Assembly (NCBI RefSeq): GCF_025447595.1
Contig: NZ_JAOEJU010000008.1
Coordinates: 124,001-188,000 of the forward strand
Reading direction: 5' to 3'
Origin: Pseudomonas koreensis
GTDB lineage: Bacteria > Pseudomonadota > Gammaproteobacteria > Pseudomonadales > Pseudomonadaceae
Length of the DNA: 64,000 bases
Shown piece after piece: positions 16,901-26,756 of this stretch. Each line of letters starts with the position of its first letter. Position 1 is the first letter of the stretch. The translations under genes were made by a program, and so were the position numbers. The notes below the pieces were generated by a model, which was given only the letters and a program-made list of their open reading frames with translations, ran no database searches and was not told the origin of the DNA.

Positions 16901-16995
16901 CCTGTGGGAGCCAGCCTGCTGGCGATAGCGGTAAATCAGTCCTTACAGACTTTTCCGCTACAGCCGTCATCGCCAGCAGGCTGGCTCCCACATGG
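16901..16995. repeat. REP pair (GTGGGAGCCAGCCTGCTGGCG type)
   Basis: Inverted arms TGTGGGAGCCAGCCTGCTGG and CCAGCAGGCTGGCTCCCACA. Same GTGGGAGC outer part as the other REPs but a different inner stem (CCAGCCTGCTGG); a second copy lies at 56030-56122. Confidence 0.9.
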
Positions 16996-17009
16996 GATTT
17001 GCGTTGAAT

Positions 17010-17363
17010 TCATGACTCGAGAATGTCCTTGAAGCCACCGTAAATCATCCGCATCCCATCGAACGGCATCGGATTGACGTCCGGCTGCATGCGCGGGTCT
17101 TCCATCATTTTCCCCATACCGGCGTCACGGGTGGCCTTGTCCGGCCAGACCAGCCAGCCCGCCGATACGGTTTCGCCTTCCTTGAGCTTCACCGCCATCG
17201 GGAAAGAGGTGACCTTGCCGTCCGGCACGTCATCGCCCCAGCCCTGAATCACCTCCAGAGCGCCGTACTCCTTGAACAGCTTCGCAGCGATTTCACAGTG
17301 TTTCTTGTACTGTTCGCGGTTGGCATTCGGCACGGGCGCCACGAAAACATCGATGTAAGCCAT
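17010..17363 (-). CDS. DUF1428 family protein (YbaA-like)
   Basis: 117 aa with the family opening MAYIDVFVAPVPNANREQY and the closing PFDGMRMIYGGFKDI. DUF1428 proteins form a ferredoxin-like dimeric fold; function is unknown. It follows the lipoprotein gene on the same strand after 18 bp. Confidence 0.85.
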   Translation of the reverse strand: MAYIDVFVAPVPNANREQYKKHCEIAAKLFKEYGALEVIQGWGDDVPDGKVTSFPMAVKLKEGETVSAGWLVWPDKATRDAGMGKMMEDPRMQPDVNPMPFDGMRMIYGGFKDILES

Positions 17364-17381
17364 GGTTGTTCTCCTGCGGGT

Positions 17382-18446
17382 TTAGGGGTCGATCTGTTGA
17401 GTAGTCGATTCGGGCGGCTGCCATTCGACACGGTTGACGCCCAGACCGACCGACGGTTCGTCACCCCCACCGAGATTGCCCTCGACTTGTCCCGCAATAT
17501 GCAGCGTGCCTGCCATCACACCGGTCGTCGGGTTTTGCACCAGCTTCAGCCAGGCCTTATCAAAGGTGTTGCCCAGGCTGCTGCGAATCAAGGCTTCGCT
17601 GTCAGGACGGTCATTGGCCTGGATGATTGCGCGGATTCCCGCCACACCGACTGAAATCAACGCCCCGGCCAGTTTGCCTGCCGCAGCCGCCACTGCGCTG
17701 GCGGCGCCGCGCGGGGCCATTTCAGCCTCCATGCGCTGGCTGGCGCGCTTGGCCACCGGGGCCATTGCCGACTCAGTCGAAGCCACGCCTTTCGAGCCGC
17801 CATCGGCATGAATCTTCTCGATCAGCGCCGCGTAGGCCGGCAGCGTGTTCAACGGTTCAGTGCTGACGATCTGGTACAGCGAAGCGTCCCGGGCCGGCGG
17901 CGGGCCAAGGGCGATAGCGGGGATTTTCTGCAACCGCCCGTTGAGCTGGGCGATGGGCACGCCGTGGCGCTGAGCGATGACTGGCATCTGTTGCGCCATC
18001 AGTTGCGCGTAGAACGCGGTGGACTGACCAAGGATCGCGTCCGGGTCGATCTCCACCGCTACCGGCGCCAGCACCCGCTCCTGATATTGCTCCAGCAGAT
18101 AGTCCGCCAGGCGTTTGGCCGAGGCGTCCTGTTCGCCGCTGGCACTGATCGTGTACCAGCTGACCTTCATCGACAGCCATTCCTGGGTCCAGTAACTGCT
18201 GAACCACGGGATGAAATTTTCTTCAGTTTGCTCATAGACCCGAATGCGCCAATGTTCCATCGAGCCACGGGCGAACAGCTTGACCTGCTCGGTGGCCTGC
18301 TTCGAGGCGCTGACGATTTCCCGGTCGATCTGCTGCCAGGTGGCCGGCGAAACCACCACCGTCGGCGCGCTCACCGGGGCCCGCGCCGTGGTGGCGCAGC
18401 CGGCCAGCAACACCAGTGCGGCGACGAGCAGCGCACGCAGGTTCAC
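17382..18446 (-). CDS. Predicted lipoprotein, function unknown
   Basis: 354 aa. Signal sequence ends in a lipobox, LVLLAGC-ATTARAP, so the mature protein is lipid-anchored at Cys. GTG at 18446 is chosen because AAGGA lies 10 nt upstream and the signal begins there; a frame to 18542 would put 32 polar residues before the signal. An Ala/Gly-rich helix near 255-290 (AAAGKLAGALISVGVAGIRA) could associate with membrane. No family recognised. It probably shares an operon with the DUF1428 gene. Confidence 0.75.
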   Translation of the reverse strand: MNLRALLVAALVLLAGCATTARAPVSAPTVVVSPATWQQIDREIVSASKQATEQVKLFARGSMEHWRIRVYEQTEENFIPWFSSYWTQEWLSMKVSWYTISASGEQDASAKRLADYLLEQYQERVLAPVAVEIDPDAILGQSTAFYAQLMAQQMPVIAQRHGVPIAQLNGRLQKIPAIALGPPPARDASLYQIVSTEPLNTLPAYAALIEKIHADGGSKGVASTESAMAPVAKRASQRMEAEMAPRGAASAVAAAAGKLAGALISVGVAGIRAIIQANDRPDSEALIRSSLGNTFDKAWLKLVQNPTTGVMAGTLHIAGQVEGNLGGGDEPSVGLGVNRVEWQPPESTTQQIDP

Positions 18447-18641
18447 GGTGACGGTGTCCTTGAATGACCAGATGTGCGGGTGATGACTTGAGTATAGGTG
18501 CCGCCAGCGAGCCGTTTGTCCGGTTGTATCCGCGCCCATCAACGCCGTCGATATTCACCATTGCGACGATTGCCTTCCGCATGCCGCCCCGCAAAGGCAC
18601 GATTAACCCATCCGAAACAAACACCACGAGGAGTTCACATC

Positions 18642-18914
18642 ATGATCAGTACCGTCACCCTCGCCGTGAGTTTCCCGGTGTTCGGCAACAACTACTACGA
18701 CCAGCACGCCGTGTCGCGCAAGACGCAAGCGCTGGTGTTCAACCACGAATTCGAAGATCTGCTGATGCCTGCCGCCAGCAATCATTTCAGCAATGAAGTG
18801 GTCGGCCTCAACGATCAGTTCCGTTTTCTGAGCGACATTCTCGCCACCCATTTGCTGGACATCGAGGCCTCCGTGCCTGCGCGATCCAGCGTCCGGGCGA
18901 GCGCTCATTTTTAA
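18642..18914 (+). CDS. Small hypothetical protein
   Basis: 90 aa, no recognised domain. The ATG at 18642 follows GAGGAG by 8 nt. N-terminal MISTVTLAVSFPVFGNN is mildly hydrophobic but not a convincing signal. The gene ends just before a strong terminator at 18921-18946. Confidence 0.6.
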   Translation: MISTVTLAVSFPVFGNNYYDQHAVSRKTQALVFNHEFEDLLMPAASNHFSNEVVGLNDQFRFLSDILATHLLDIEASVPARSSVRASAHF

Positions 18915-18920
18915 TGCCCG

Positions 18921-18950
18921 AGGGCGTTCCCGTCGGGGAACGCCCTCTTC
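18921..18950. terminator. Intrinsic terminator
   Basis: AGGGCGTTCCC (18921-18931), loop GTCG, GGGAACGCCCT (18936-18946): 11 perfect pairs followed by TCTTCGTTT. Lies between convergent genes. Confidence 0.8.
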
Positions 18951-18957
18951 GTTTCAG

Positions 18958-19155
18958 TCAGTCATCATCCCGGTCGCGGTGATAACGACGACGGTCGTAA
19001 TCGCGGTCGTCCCAGCGTCGGTCATGATCGTAGTAACGGCCATGATCGCGGTCGTAATGCCGGCCATGGCGATGGTCATCGTCGAAGTCCGCCACACAGC
19101 CACCCAGCAACACGGCGGCGGAAACAGTCAGCAGCAAGGTTGTTGCACGCATCAT
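18958..19155 (-). CDS. Small Asp/Arg/His-rich lipoprotein
   Basis: 65 aa. Signal with lipobox VLLGGC-VADF, then a mature part made almost only of D, R, H, Y (DDDHRHGRHYDRDHGRYYDH). The His/Asp density suggests metal binding, but this is inference. No partner gene in an operon. Confidence 0.65.
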   Translation of the reverse strand: MMRATTLLLTVSAAVLLGGCVADFDDDHRHGRHYDRDHGRYYDHDRRWDDRDYDRRRYHRDRDDD

Positions 19156-19420
19156 TCAGAATTTCCCTAAAACCAAGGTTTTGACTACGGAAACGGTCAG
19201 CAGGCCCGCACCACACAGGCGCAGGTCGCGCAGCCGCAGATACGACCGGGGAAACAGACGATGATTCATTGCGTGGGCAGCCGTTCGTCCTGACTCATGA
19301 GCCGCGTGCATGAGCCCTTGCCGAAAATCCGTTAAAACCTTTTCCGCTTCCCGGCAGTCACTCCTAGGACCAGACCGGCAAACATGTCGGCAACCGCCCT
19401 GAATGAGAGGAGTCGCCGCA
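19156..19420. other. Intergenic region upstream of paoA
   Basis: 265 bp between the divergent lipoprotein and paoA. Short frames here are antisense or start inside paoA. No convincing operator seen. Confidence 0.5.
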
Positions 19421-20062
19421 ATGGATCCCCGTGAGCCGAAACCGATTTCCCGACGTACCTTCCTGATCCTCGGCGCGGTAACCGCCACCGCGTTCGCCTT
19501 GCCGCCGTTCATCGACCTGCGCGCCTATGCCGCCAATCTTGAGCAACCACCCAAGGCCAACGTATCGATTCGCATCAATGGCAGGCCGCAAGCCTTGCAG
19601 ATCGACACCCGCACCACTTTGCTCGATGCCCTGCGCGAACATCTGCATCTGACCGGCAGCAAAAAAGGCTGCGACCACGGCCAGTGCGGCGCCTGCACAG
19701 TGATCGTCGACGGTCGGCGAATCAACGCCTGCCTGACCCTCGCGGTGATGCATGAAGGTGCCGAGGTCACCACCATTGAAGGCCTTGGCATGCCGGACAA
19801 TCTGCATCCGATGCAGGCAGCGTTCATCAAGCATGACGGTTACCAGTGCGGCTATTGCACGCCGGGGCAAATCTGCTCGGCGGTGGCCGTGCTGGAAGAA
19901 ATCCGCGCCGGCATTCCCAGCCACGTCAGCCCCGTTCTGACCGATCATCCTCAATTGATCGCGCGGGAAATCCAGGAACGCATGAGCGGCAATATCTGTC
20001 GCTGCGGGGCCTACTCGAACATCATCGAAGCGATCAGCGAAGTTGCGGAGGTGCCGGCATGA
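19421..20062 (+). CDS. paoA: Periplasmic aldehyde oxidoreductase, [2Fe-2S] subunit
   Basis: 213 aa. Tat signal with twin Arg ([20 protein letters not shown]), then two [2Fe-2S] modules: [10 protein letters not shown] (plant-ferredoxin-like) and CGYCTPGQ plus CRCGAY. Subunit A of the xanthine-oxidase-family PaoABC that oxidises aldehydes in the periplasm. ATG at 19421 is chosen because GAGGAG lies inside the longer alternative reading. Its stop overlaps paoB. Confidence 0.9.
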   Translation: MDPREPKPISRRTFLILGAVTATAFALPPFIDLRAYAANLEQPPKANVSIRINGRPQALQIDTRTTLLDALREHLHLTGSKKGCDHGQCGACTVIVDGRRINACLTLAVMHEGAEVTTIEGLGMPDNLHPMQAAFIKHDGYQCGYCTPGQICSAVAVLEEIRAGIPSHVSPVLTDHPQLIAREIQERMSGNICRCGAYSNIIEAISEVAEVPA

Positions 20063-21015
20063 GACCGTTCAACTACAGCCGTGCCGACTCCCCCGCTGCT
20101 GCCGCCACACAGGCCGCACAAATTGAAGGTGCGAAGTTCATTGCCGGCGGCACCAACTTGCTCGACCTGATGAAGCTCGACATTGAAACACCGTTGCACC
20201 TGATCGATGTCAATCACCTGGGTCTCGATCAGATCGAAGCCACCCCTGAGGGTGGCTTGCGCATCGGCGCGCTGGTGCGCAATACCGACCTGGCGGCCGA
20301 TGCCCGAGTGCGCAAGGACTACGCACTGCTTGCCCGCGCCCTGCTGGCCGGGGCTTCCGGCCAGTTGCGCAACATGGCCACGACCGCCGGCAATTTGCTG
20401 CAACGGACCCGCTGCCCGTATTTCTACGACACCGCCCAAGCCTGCAACAAACGCAACCCCGGCAGCGGTTGCGCAGCGATCGGCGGGGTTACACGGCAAC
20501 TGGGCATCATCGGCGTCAGCGAAGCCTGCATTGCCACACATCCAAGCGACATGGCGACTGCCATGCGGGCGCTGGACGCGCAGATCGAAACGGTCAGACC
20601 CGATGGCAGCAACCGCACCCTCGATATTGCCGATTTCCATCAGCTACCCGGCACCACCCCGAACATCGAAACCAGCCTGACGTCCGGCGAGATGATCACG
20701 GCGGTGACATTGCCGGCTCCCCTCGGCGGCACCCACGTTTATCACAAGGTACGCGATCGTTCGTCCTACGCTTTTGCGCTGGTGTCGGTCGGCCTGATTC
20801 TGCAAAAGGACGGTAGCGGCCGGATCGCCGTAGGTGGCATCGCCCCGAAGCCGTGGAGGGTCGAAGCGGCGGAAGCGTTGCTGGCGCAAGGCGCCAAAGC
20901 CGTCAGCGCGAAACTGCTGGAAGGTGCGACGCCCACCGATGACAACCGGTTCAAAATGACGCTGGTCGAGCGCACGCTCGCCTCTGTGCTGGCGCAAGCG
21001 AGGGACGAAGCATGA
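20059..21015 (+). CDS. paoB: Periplasmic aldehyde oxidoreductase, FAD subunit
   Basis: 318 aa. FAD-binding motif [13 protein letters not shown] near the N-terminus and [19 protein letters not shown] in the centre. The insertion [10 protein letters not shown] with neighbouring Cys matches the extra [4Fe-4S] site of PaoB. ATGA overlaps on both sides couple it to paoA and paoC. Confidence 0.9.
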   Translation: MRPFNYSRADSPAAAATQAAQIEGAKFIAGGTNLLDLMKLDIETPLHLIDVNHLGLDQIEATPEGGLRIGALVRNTDLAADARVRKDYALLARALLAGASGQLRNMATTAGNLLQRTRCPYFYDTAQACNKRNPGSGCAAIGGVTRQLGIIGVSEACIATHPSDMATAMRALDAQIETVRPDGSNRTLDIADFHQLPGTTPNIETSLTSGEMITAVTLPAPLGGTHVYHKVRDRSSYAFALVSVGLILQKDGSGRIAVGGIAPKPWRVEAAEALLAQGAKAVSAKLLEGATPTDDNRFKMTLVERTLASVLAQARDEA

Positions 21016-23210
21016 AATTCGACACGCCCGCCACCACCAATCCGATCGACCAGTTGAAGGTGATCGGCAAAGCCACTGACCGCATCGAAGGCCCACTGAA
21101 AACCAGCGGTCAGGCACCCTACGCCTACGAACAGCATGAAGCGGTGGCCAACCAGGCTTATGGCGTCATGGTCGGATCGGCCATCGCCAAGGGTCGTATC
21201 ACTGGCATTGATCTCGACGCAGCCAAAGCCGCGCCGGGCGTGCTGTCTATCGTCACGGCGACCAACGCCGGCAAGCTCGGCAAGGGCAAATACAACGCTG
21301 CCCACCTGCTGGCCGGCCCCGAAGTGCAGCATTATCACCAGGCCGTGGCGCTGGTGGTGGCCGAAACTTTTGAGCAGGCCCGCGCCGCCGCGCAGCTGGT
21401 CAAGGTCAATTACCAGACTGCCGAAGGCCAGTTCGATCTGGCCCGCGTGCGCGATCAAGGGGTCGAGCCCAAGGACGAATTGCCGGACGTCACTCACGGT
21501 GACTTTGCCGCCGCCTTTGCGGCAGCCCCGGTGCAGTTCGACCAGACCTACTCCACGCCGGATCAGTCCCACGCCATGATGGAACCGCACGCAACGCTGG
21601 CTACTTGGAATGGCGATCAGGTGACGTTGTGGACTTCGAACCAGATGATCGCCTGGAGCGTCGGTGACATCGCAGAGACCCTCGGTTTACCCAAGGAAAA
21701 GGTCCGGTTGATCTCGCCTTACATCGGCGGCGGATTTGGCGGCAAGCTGTTCATCCGCGCCGATGCGATTCTCGCGGCGCTCGGTTCGCGCCTGGCCGGG
21801 CGGCCCGTGAAAGTCGCGCTGGCCCGTCCGCAGGTCGCCAACAACACCACCCACCGCCCCGCCACCCTTCAACGGATTCGCATGGGTGCCACGGCCGACG
21901 GCAAACTCACCGCCATCGCCCACGAAGGCTGGTCGGGCAATCTGGCCGAAGGCAAGGTCGAGGTCGCGGCGCAACCGAGCCAGTTGTTGTACGCCGCGGA
22001 AAATCGCCTGGTGAGCATGCGCCTCGCGCCGCTGGACCTGCCGGAAGGCAACGCGATGCGCGCACCCGGTGAAACCCCGGGGCTGATGGTGCTTGAAATC
22101 GCCATGGACGAAATGGCCGAAAAGCTAAAACTCGATCCGATCCAGTTCCGCATCCTCAACGACACCCAGGTCGATCCGGTGAAAACCGAGCGACCGTTCT
22201 CGCAACGACGGCTGATCGAATGCCTGCAAACCGGCGCCGAACGCTTTGGCTGGGACAAGCGCGCTGTGCAGCCCGGCACGCGGCGAGAAGGTCGCTGGCT
22301 GATCGGTATGGGCGTTGCGGCAGCCATTCGCAATAACCTGCTGGTGAAATCCGGCGCACGGGTGCGACTGGAGCGCGACGGCAAGATCACCGTTGAAACC
22401 GACATGACCGACATCGGCACCGGCAGCTACACCATCATCGCCCAGACTGCTGCAGAAATGATGGGCGTGAACCTCGACCATGTGACGGTTCATCTGGGCG
22501 ATTCGAATTTCCCGGTGTCATCCGGCTCCGGCGGCCAGTTCGGTGCCAACTGTTCGACAGCCGGGGTCTACGCCGCCTGCATGAAACTGCGCGAAAGCGT
22601 TGCAGCGAAACTCGGCATGACCGCAGGTGACGTGAGTTTCGCCGATGGACAGGTCACGGCCGCCGGAAAAACCCTGCCGCTGCGCAACGCTACGCGGGAC
22701 GGCGCCCTGACTGCCGAGGACAGCATCGAATTCGCCGATCTCGCCAAGCAATACCAGCAATCGACGTTTGGCGCGCATTTCGTCGAAGTCGCGGTGGACG
22801 CTGCCACCGGCGAAGTCCGCGTGCGGCGGATGCTCGCGGTGTGCGCCGCCGGGCGCATTCTCAATCCGAAGTCCGCGCGCAGCCAGGTGATCGGGGCGAT
22901 GACCATGGGCGTCGGCGCGGCGCTGATGGAAGAGTTGTCGGTGGACAAACGACTGGGCTTCTTCGTCAATCACGATCTGGCCGGTTACGAGGTGCCGGTG
23001 CATGCCGACATCCCCCATCAAGAGGTGATTTTCCTTGATGAGACCGACCCGGTTTCATCGCCGATGAAAGCCAAGGGCGTGGGCGAACTGGGCATCTGCG
23101 GCGTGAGTGCAGCGGTGGCCAATGCAATCTACAACGCCACCGGGGCCAGGGTGCGGGAGTATCCGATTACCCTGGACAAGATTCTGGATGCGTTGCCTGA
23201 GATGATCTGA
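21012..23210 (+). CDS. paoC: Periplasmic aldehyde oxidoreductase, molybdenum cofactor subunit
   Basis: 732 aa, Mo-cytosine dinucleotide type large subunit. Conserved GGGFGGKLF (cofactor contact), RAPGETPGL (substrate/Mo site) and the catalytic Glu in [10 protein letters not shown], which counts as residue 692, the same number as in E. coli PaoC. It is carried to the periplasm with PaoA, whose Tat signal serves the complex. No PaoD/XdhC-type insertion chaperone follows. Confidence 0.92.
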   Translation: MKFDTPATTNPIDQLKVIGKATDRIEGPLKTSGQAPYAYEQHEAVANQAYGVMVGSAIAKGRITGIDLDAAKAAPGVLSIVTATNAGKLGKGKYNAAHLLAGPEVQHYHQAVALVVAETFEQARAAAQLVKVNYQTAEGQFDLARVRDQGVEPKDELPDVTHGDFAAAFAAAPVQFDQTYSTPDQSHAMMEPHATLATWNGDQVTLWTSNQMIAWSVGDIAETLGLPKEKVRLISPYIGGGFGGKLFIRADAILAALGSRLAGRPVKVALARPQVANNTTHRPATLQRIRMGATADGKLTAIAHEGWSGNLAEGKVEVAAQPSQLLYAAENRLVSMRLAPLDLPEGNAMRAPGETPGLMVLEIAMDEMAEKLKLDPIQFRILNDTQVDPVKTERPFSQRRLIECLQTGAERFGWDKRAVQPGTRREGRWLIGMGVAAAIRNNLLVKSGARVRLERDGKITVETDMTDIGTGSYTIIAQTAAEMMGVNLDHVTVHLGDSNFPVSSGSGGQFGANCSTAGVYAACMKLRESVAAKLGMTAGDVSFADGQVTAAGKTLPLRNATRDGALTAEDSIEFADLAKQYQQSTFGAHFVEVAVDAATGEVRVRRMLAVCAAGRILNPKSARSQVIGAMTMGVGAALMEELSVDKRLGFFVNHDLAGYEVPVHADIPHQEVIFLDETDPVSSPMKAKGVGELGICGVSAAVANAIYNATGARVREYPITLDKILDALPEMI

Positions 23211-23264
23211 AATCGGTAGCGCACTAGCATGGGGTGCTGGTGCGCGACTCACACGGGAACATGA

Positions 23265-24209
23265 CTAACCCACCAATGCAATCAACTGCTGCCGCTGCGC
23301 ATCGGTCAACATCAGGCCGAACCCGGCGCCGGCGTTATCGGCCATATACACAGGGTTACTGGTACCGGGGATCACACAGATCACCGCCGGATGCGCCAGC
23401 AGGAATTTCAGCGCCAGTTGCGGCCAGCTCTTCGCCCCCACTTGCGCCGCCCAACCCGGCAGCGGCTTGCCTTTGAGTCGCGCAAGCAAGTTGCCGCCGC
23501 CGAACGGCCGGTTGCAGATCACCGCCACCCCGCGCTCGCGGCATAACGGCAGGATGCGTTTCTCGACACCGCGATCGTCCAGGGCGTAATTGATTTGCAG
23601 AAAATCCAGCTTCTCGGCCTTGAGCACGGCCTCGACTTCGTCATAGGCTGACGGCGTGTAGTGGGTGATGCCGATGTAGCGGATACGGCCCTGCTCTTTC
23701 CAGTCGCGCAGGGTCGGCAGATGGGTTTGCCAGTCGAGCAGGTTGTGGATCTGCATCAGGTCGATGCGCTCGGTGCGCAGCAGGCTGAAGGACTGCTCCA
23801 TCTGCGCGATGCCCTCCTCGCGGCCCCGGGTCCAGACTTTGGTCGCCAGAAACGCCGGCGAGCGTGGTTCGTGGATCGAGAGCAATTCGCCAGTGGTTTC
23901 TTCGGCGCGACCGTACATGGGCGAGCTGTCGATCACCGTTCCGCCCTTTTTGAACAGCTCGGCGAGCACCGCCGGCAATTGTTTGTAAACCGGATCGCCG
24001 GGCGCGACGTCGAAACCGCGATAAGTGCCCAACCCCACCAGCGGCAGTGGCTCGGAGCTCGAAGGGATGGCGCGGGTCTGCATGGTCTGGGCTCCTGTGG
24101 CGTAAGGCGACGTAATGGCGGCCAGCGCCCGGTCAAAGGTGAAAACCGCTGACACCCCGGCGGCCAGCGTCAACAACCGGCGGCGGGAATATTCCTCAGT
24201 GTGGTTCAT
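23265..24209 (-). CDS. Tat-exported aldo/keto reductase
   Basis: 314 aa. Tat signal YSRRRLLTLAAGVSAVF at the N-terminus, then an AKR barrel with the catalytic tetrad: Asp and Tyr in DSSPMYGRAE, Lys in FLATKVW, His in LMQIHNL. Being exported is unusual for an NADPH-dependent fold. Convergent with paoC and 54 bp away, so it may act on the same periplasmic aldehyde or carbonyl pool; this is inference. Confidence 0.85.
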   Translation of the reverse strand: MNHTEEYSRRRLLTLAAGVSAVFTFDRALAAITSPYATGAQTMQTRAIPSSSEPLPLVGLGTYRGFDVAPGDPVYKQLPAVLAELFKKGGTVIDSSPMYGRAEETTGELLSIHEPRSPAFLATKVWTRGREEGIAQMEQSFSLLRTERIDLMQIHNLLDWQTHLPTLRDWKEQGRIRYIGITHYTPSAYDEVEAVLKAEKLDFLQINYALDDRGVEKRILPLCRERGVAVICNRPFGGGNLLARLKGKPLPGWAAQVGAKSWPQLALKFLLAHPAVICVIPGTSNPVYMADNAGAGFGLMLTDAQRQQLIALVG

Positions 24210-24320
24210 GCTGGCGCCCTTGCCGTGTGGATCTGTTGCACCTTGTGTTTTGACGCAGCCCGCAAAACCGTTGGACTACACTGCGACAGCCAACCTGCGC
24301 GCCTCGTTAAAGTTAGTCGA

Positions 24321-25091
24321 ATGTCCAGAACCCTGTTGTCACTCGTCGCATTGATCGTCGCTGTCTACCTTATTCTGTGCACGGCACTGTTCGTATTTCA
24401 GCGGGCGCTGATCTGGTTTCCCCAGCCTGCGGCGGTGGGTTCGCCGGATTCGCGGATGATCCTGACAATGCCCGATGCAGAAATCCGCGTGACGGTGCGC
24501 GAGCGCGCGGGGCCGAGAGCGCTGATCTATTTCGGCGGCAATGCCGAAGACGTTTCGCGCAACCTGTCGGAGTTTTCCGAGGCGTTCCCTGACTATTCGT
24601 TGTATTTGCTGCATTACCGGGGTTTTGGCGACAGCGGCGGCTCACCCTCCGAAGAGGCGATCGCCGAGGATGCGCTGGCGCTGTTCGATCAGGTTTACGC
24701 CAGTCATCCGCAGATTGCCTTGATCGGACGCAGTCTCGGCTCCGGCGTGGCGGTGCGGCTGGCAAGTCAACGACCAGCAAAACAGCTGATTCTGGTCACG
24801 CCCTACAACAGCCTTGAAGAAATCGCCACCCGTCAGTACCCGTGGGTGCCTGTGAAGTGGTTGCTCAAGGATCGTTTCCAGTCTGGTCTGTACGCGGCAC
24901 ACATCCGCGTGCCGACGCTGTTGCTGGCTGCAAGTGATGATGAGGTGATCCCAAGGGACAGCTCGGAACGATTGCTGGGGCACTTTCCCAAAGGCGTGGC
25001 GACGCTGAAGGTCGTGCCGGAATCGGCACACAATTCGATTTCCGAACGGCCGCAATATCTGCAATGGATGGAGGATGTGCTGAATCGCTGA
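24321..25091 (+). CDS. Membrane-anchored alpha/beta hydrolase
   Basis: 256 aa. An N-terminal transmembrane anchor (LLSLVALIVAVYLILCTALF) is followed by a hydrolase core: YFGGNAEDVSRN (oxyanion-type loop), nucleophile Ser in IGRSLGSG, acid in AASDDEVI, His in PESAHNSI. Resembles the YfhR/BEM46 group. ATG at 24321 is the natural start of the anchor; a longer frame from 24201 is unlikely. Confidence 0.85.
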   Translation: MSRTLLSLVALIVAVYLILCTALFVFQRALIWFPQPAAVGSPDSRMILTMPDAEIRVTVRERAGPRALIYFGGNAEDVSRNLSEFSEAFPDYSLYLLHYRGFGDSGGSPSEEAIAEDALALFDQVYASHPQIALIGRSLGSGVAVRLASQRPAKQLILVTPYNSLEEIATRQYPWVPVKWLLKDRFQSGLYAAHIRVPTLLLAASDDEVIPRDSSERLLGHFPKGVATLKVVPESAHNSISERPQYLQWMEDVLNR

Positions 25092-25220
25092 GCACTTCGT
25101 CGGCGGCCTGTCAAAACCTCGCGGCGCTTCGTGAACCAAGTGCAAAAAGGCCAGTCCTACTCGCGCCGCATTCGCGACTAACTCCCTATCAGCGCTACCT
25201 TTTTCAGAGCTTTGCGTCCC

Positions 25221-26087
25221 ATGCGCCACGCCGTCCGTTCGTCTCGCTTCGTTTCGCTGTGCCTGCTGATCCTTTCTCCACTGCTTTCTCCCACTGCACA
25301 CGCCGGCGCCGAGCGGCAACTGGTGGCCGCCATCAACGATTACCGCGCCCATCCGCAACGCTGCGACCGGCGCCCGGCCCAACGGCTGGCGCCGCTGACA
25401 CTGAAGTCGAACCTGGCGTTGCCGGTCGGCTATGGCTACAGCGGTGGATTGCGCGAACGACTGAAAGACTCCGGCTATGCGGCCGTGGCGGTGCGCAGCA
25501 TCCGGATTGTCGGCGCGCAGGACGCCGAAGAGGCTTTCGATATGCTGCAAGACGACTACTGCGGCGCATTGCTCGACGATCAGTACGCCGACATCGGCAT
25601 CAGCCGTGCCCGCAGCGAATGGCAAGTGGTGCTGGCCCGGCCGGTGCTCGACAGTCGCGTGGGCGACAATCGCAGCGTCGGCAAGGCCTTGCTGGCCGAG
25701 GTCAACGCCGCCCGTGCACGTCCGCGAATGTGCGGTCGTCAGCGCTTCGCCGCTGCCCGCCCCCTGAGCTGGAACCCGGCACTCGGCGCCGCCGCTCAGG
25801 GCCACAGCAAGGCCATGGCCTACGGCAACTATTTCGCCCACCGCGATCCAGACGGTGATGGCCCGGCAGATCGCGCCCGGGCGGCCGGATACCGTGGCCG
25901 GCAGATCGGCGAAAACATCGCCGCCGGGCAAAGCGCACCGGGCAAGGCCATGGCCGGCTGGTTGGCCAGCCCCGGACACTGCGCCAACCTGATGAACCCG
26001 ATGTTCACCCAGGTCGGCGCCGGGTTTGCCAGTGAGGCTCGCAGTGATGAAGGGGTTTACTGGACGATGCTGTTCGGGGCGCCTTGA
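25221..26087 (+). CDS. Exported CAP-domain protein, probably two CAP-like modules
   Basis: 288 aa with a signal peptide ending SPTAHA. The C-terminal module (about 150-288) is a typical bacterial CAP/SCP domain: YFAHRDPDGDGP, GENIAAGQ and SPGHCANLMNP. The N-terminal module (about 30-145) repeats the pattern AERQLVAAINDYRAHPQRC but lacks the later CAP motifs, so it looks like a degenerate duplicate. ATG at 25221 begins the signal peptide; an upstream TTG at 25212 is less likely. Extracytoplasmic; activity unknown. Confidence 0.8.
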   Translation: MRHAVRSSRFVSLCLLILSPLLSPTAHAGAERQLVAAINDYRAHPQRCDRRPAQRLAPLTLKSNLALPVGYGYSGGLRERLKDSGYAAVAVRSIRIVGAQDAEEAFDMLQDDYCGALLDDQYADIGISRARSEWQVVLARPVLDSRVGDNRSVGKALLAEVNAARARPRMCGRQRFAAARPLSWNPALGAAAQGHSKAMAYGNYFAHRDPDGDGPADRARAAGYRGRQIGENIAAGQSAPGKAMAGWLASPGHCANLMNPMFTQVGAGFASEARSDEGVYWTMLFGAP

Positions 26088-26091
26088 GCGC

Positions 26092-26724
26092 TCACTTCGG
26101 CCGACGCACCGCCCGCACCCTGCCGCTGTTCCCGCCGCCACAGTAGAAGCGCTCAGCGCCATCGGCCTCCAGCCCGGAGACGCCGATTCCGCTGGGCAAC
26201 GTCAGGCTTTCCAGAACCTCGCCGTTGCTTGGGTCGACTCGCCGGATCTCGCTTTCATCGCCTTCCCAGGTGCCGTGCCACAGCGCGCCGTCGACCCAGG
26301 TGACGCCGGTGACAAAACGATTGGATTCGAGGGTACGAAGGGTTTTCCCGGTGTCCGGGTCGATCTGGTGGATCTTGCGGTCGCGGTATTGCCCCACCCA
26401 CAACGAGCCCTCGGCCCAGGCCATGCCCGAATCGCCACCGTCACCCGGAGCCGGAATGGTATGGAGCACACGCCCGGTGGCCGGGTCGATCTTGTGAATT
26501 CGGCGGTCGGCAATCTGGTAAAGGTGCTGGCCATCGAACGCGGTCCCGCCATCGGCGCCGACCTTGATCGTGCGCACGGTTTCGCCGCTGGCCGGGTCCA
26601 AAGCGTTGAGCTGACCATCGCTGGCGAACCAGACTTGCCGGCCATCGAAGGTCACGCCATGGACACCGTCGACACCTTCAAACGGGCCGTATTCCCGAAG
26701 GATTTCTGCACTTGCCTGTTTCAT
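26092..26724 (-). CDS. Beta-propeller protein (SMP-30/Vgb-like repeats)
   Basis: 210 aa, no signal peptide. Repeated blades of the form (Q/R)IHK(I)DPATGRVLHTI, HQIDPDTGKTLRTL, RVDPSNGEVLESL indicate a small beta-propeller as in virginiamycin B lyase or SMP-30-like proteins. Function unknown. The regulator gene 26757-27968 lies 32 bp upstream on the same strand, so the two are likely cotranscribed. Confidence 0.7.
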   Translation of the reverse strand: MKQASAEILREYGPFEGVDGVHGVTFDGRQVWFASDGQLNALDPASGETVRTIKVGADGGTAFDGQHLYQIADRRIHKIDPATGRVLHTIPAPGDGGDSGMAWAEGSLWVGQYRDRKIHQIDPDTGKTLRTLESNRFVTGVTWVDGALWHGTWEGDESEIRRVDPSNGEVLESLTLPSGIGVSGLEADGAERFYCGGGNSGRVRAVRRPK

Positions 26725-26756
26725 GCTGGTTTCCTCGTTGAGTGGGTGAGTCCAGC

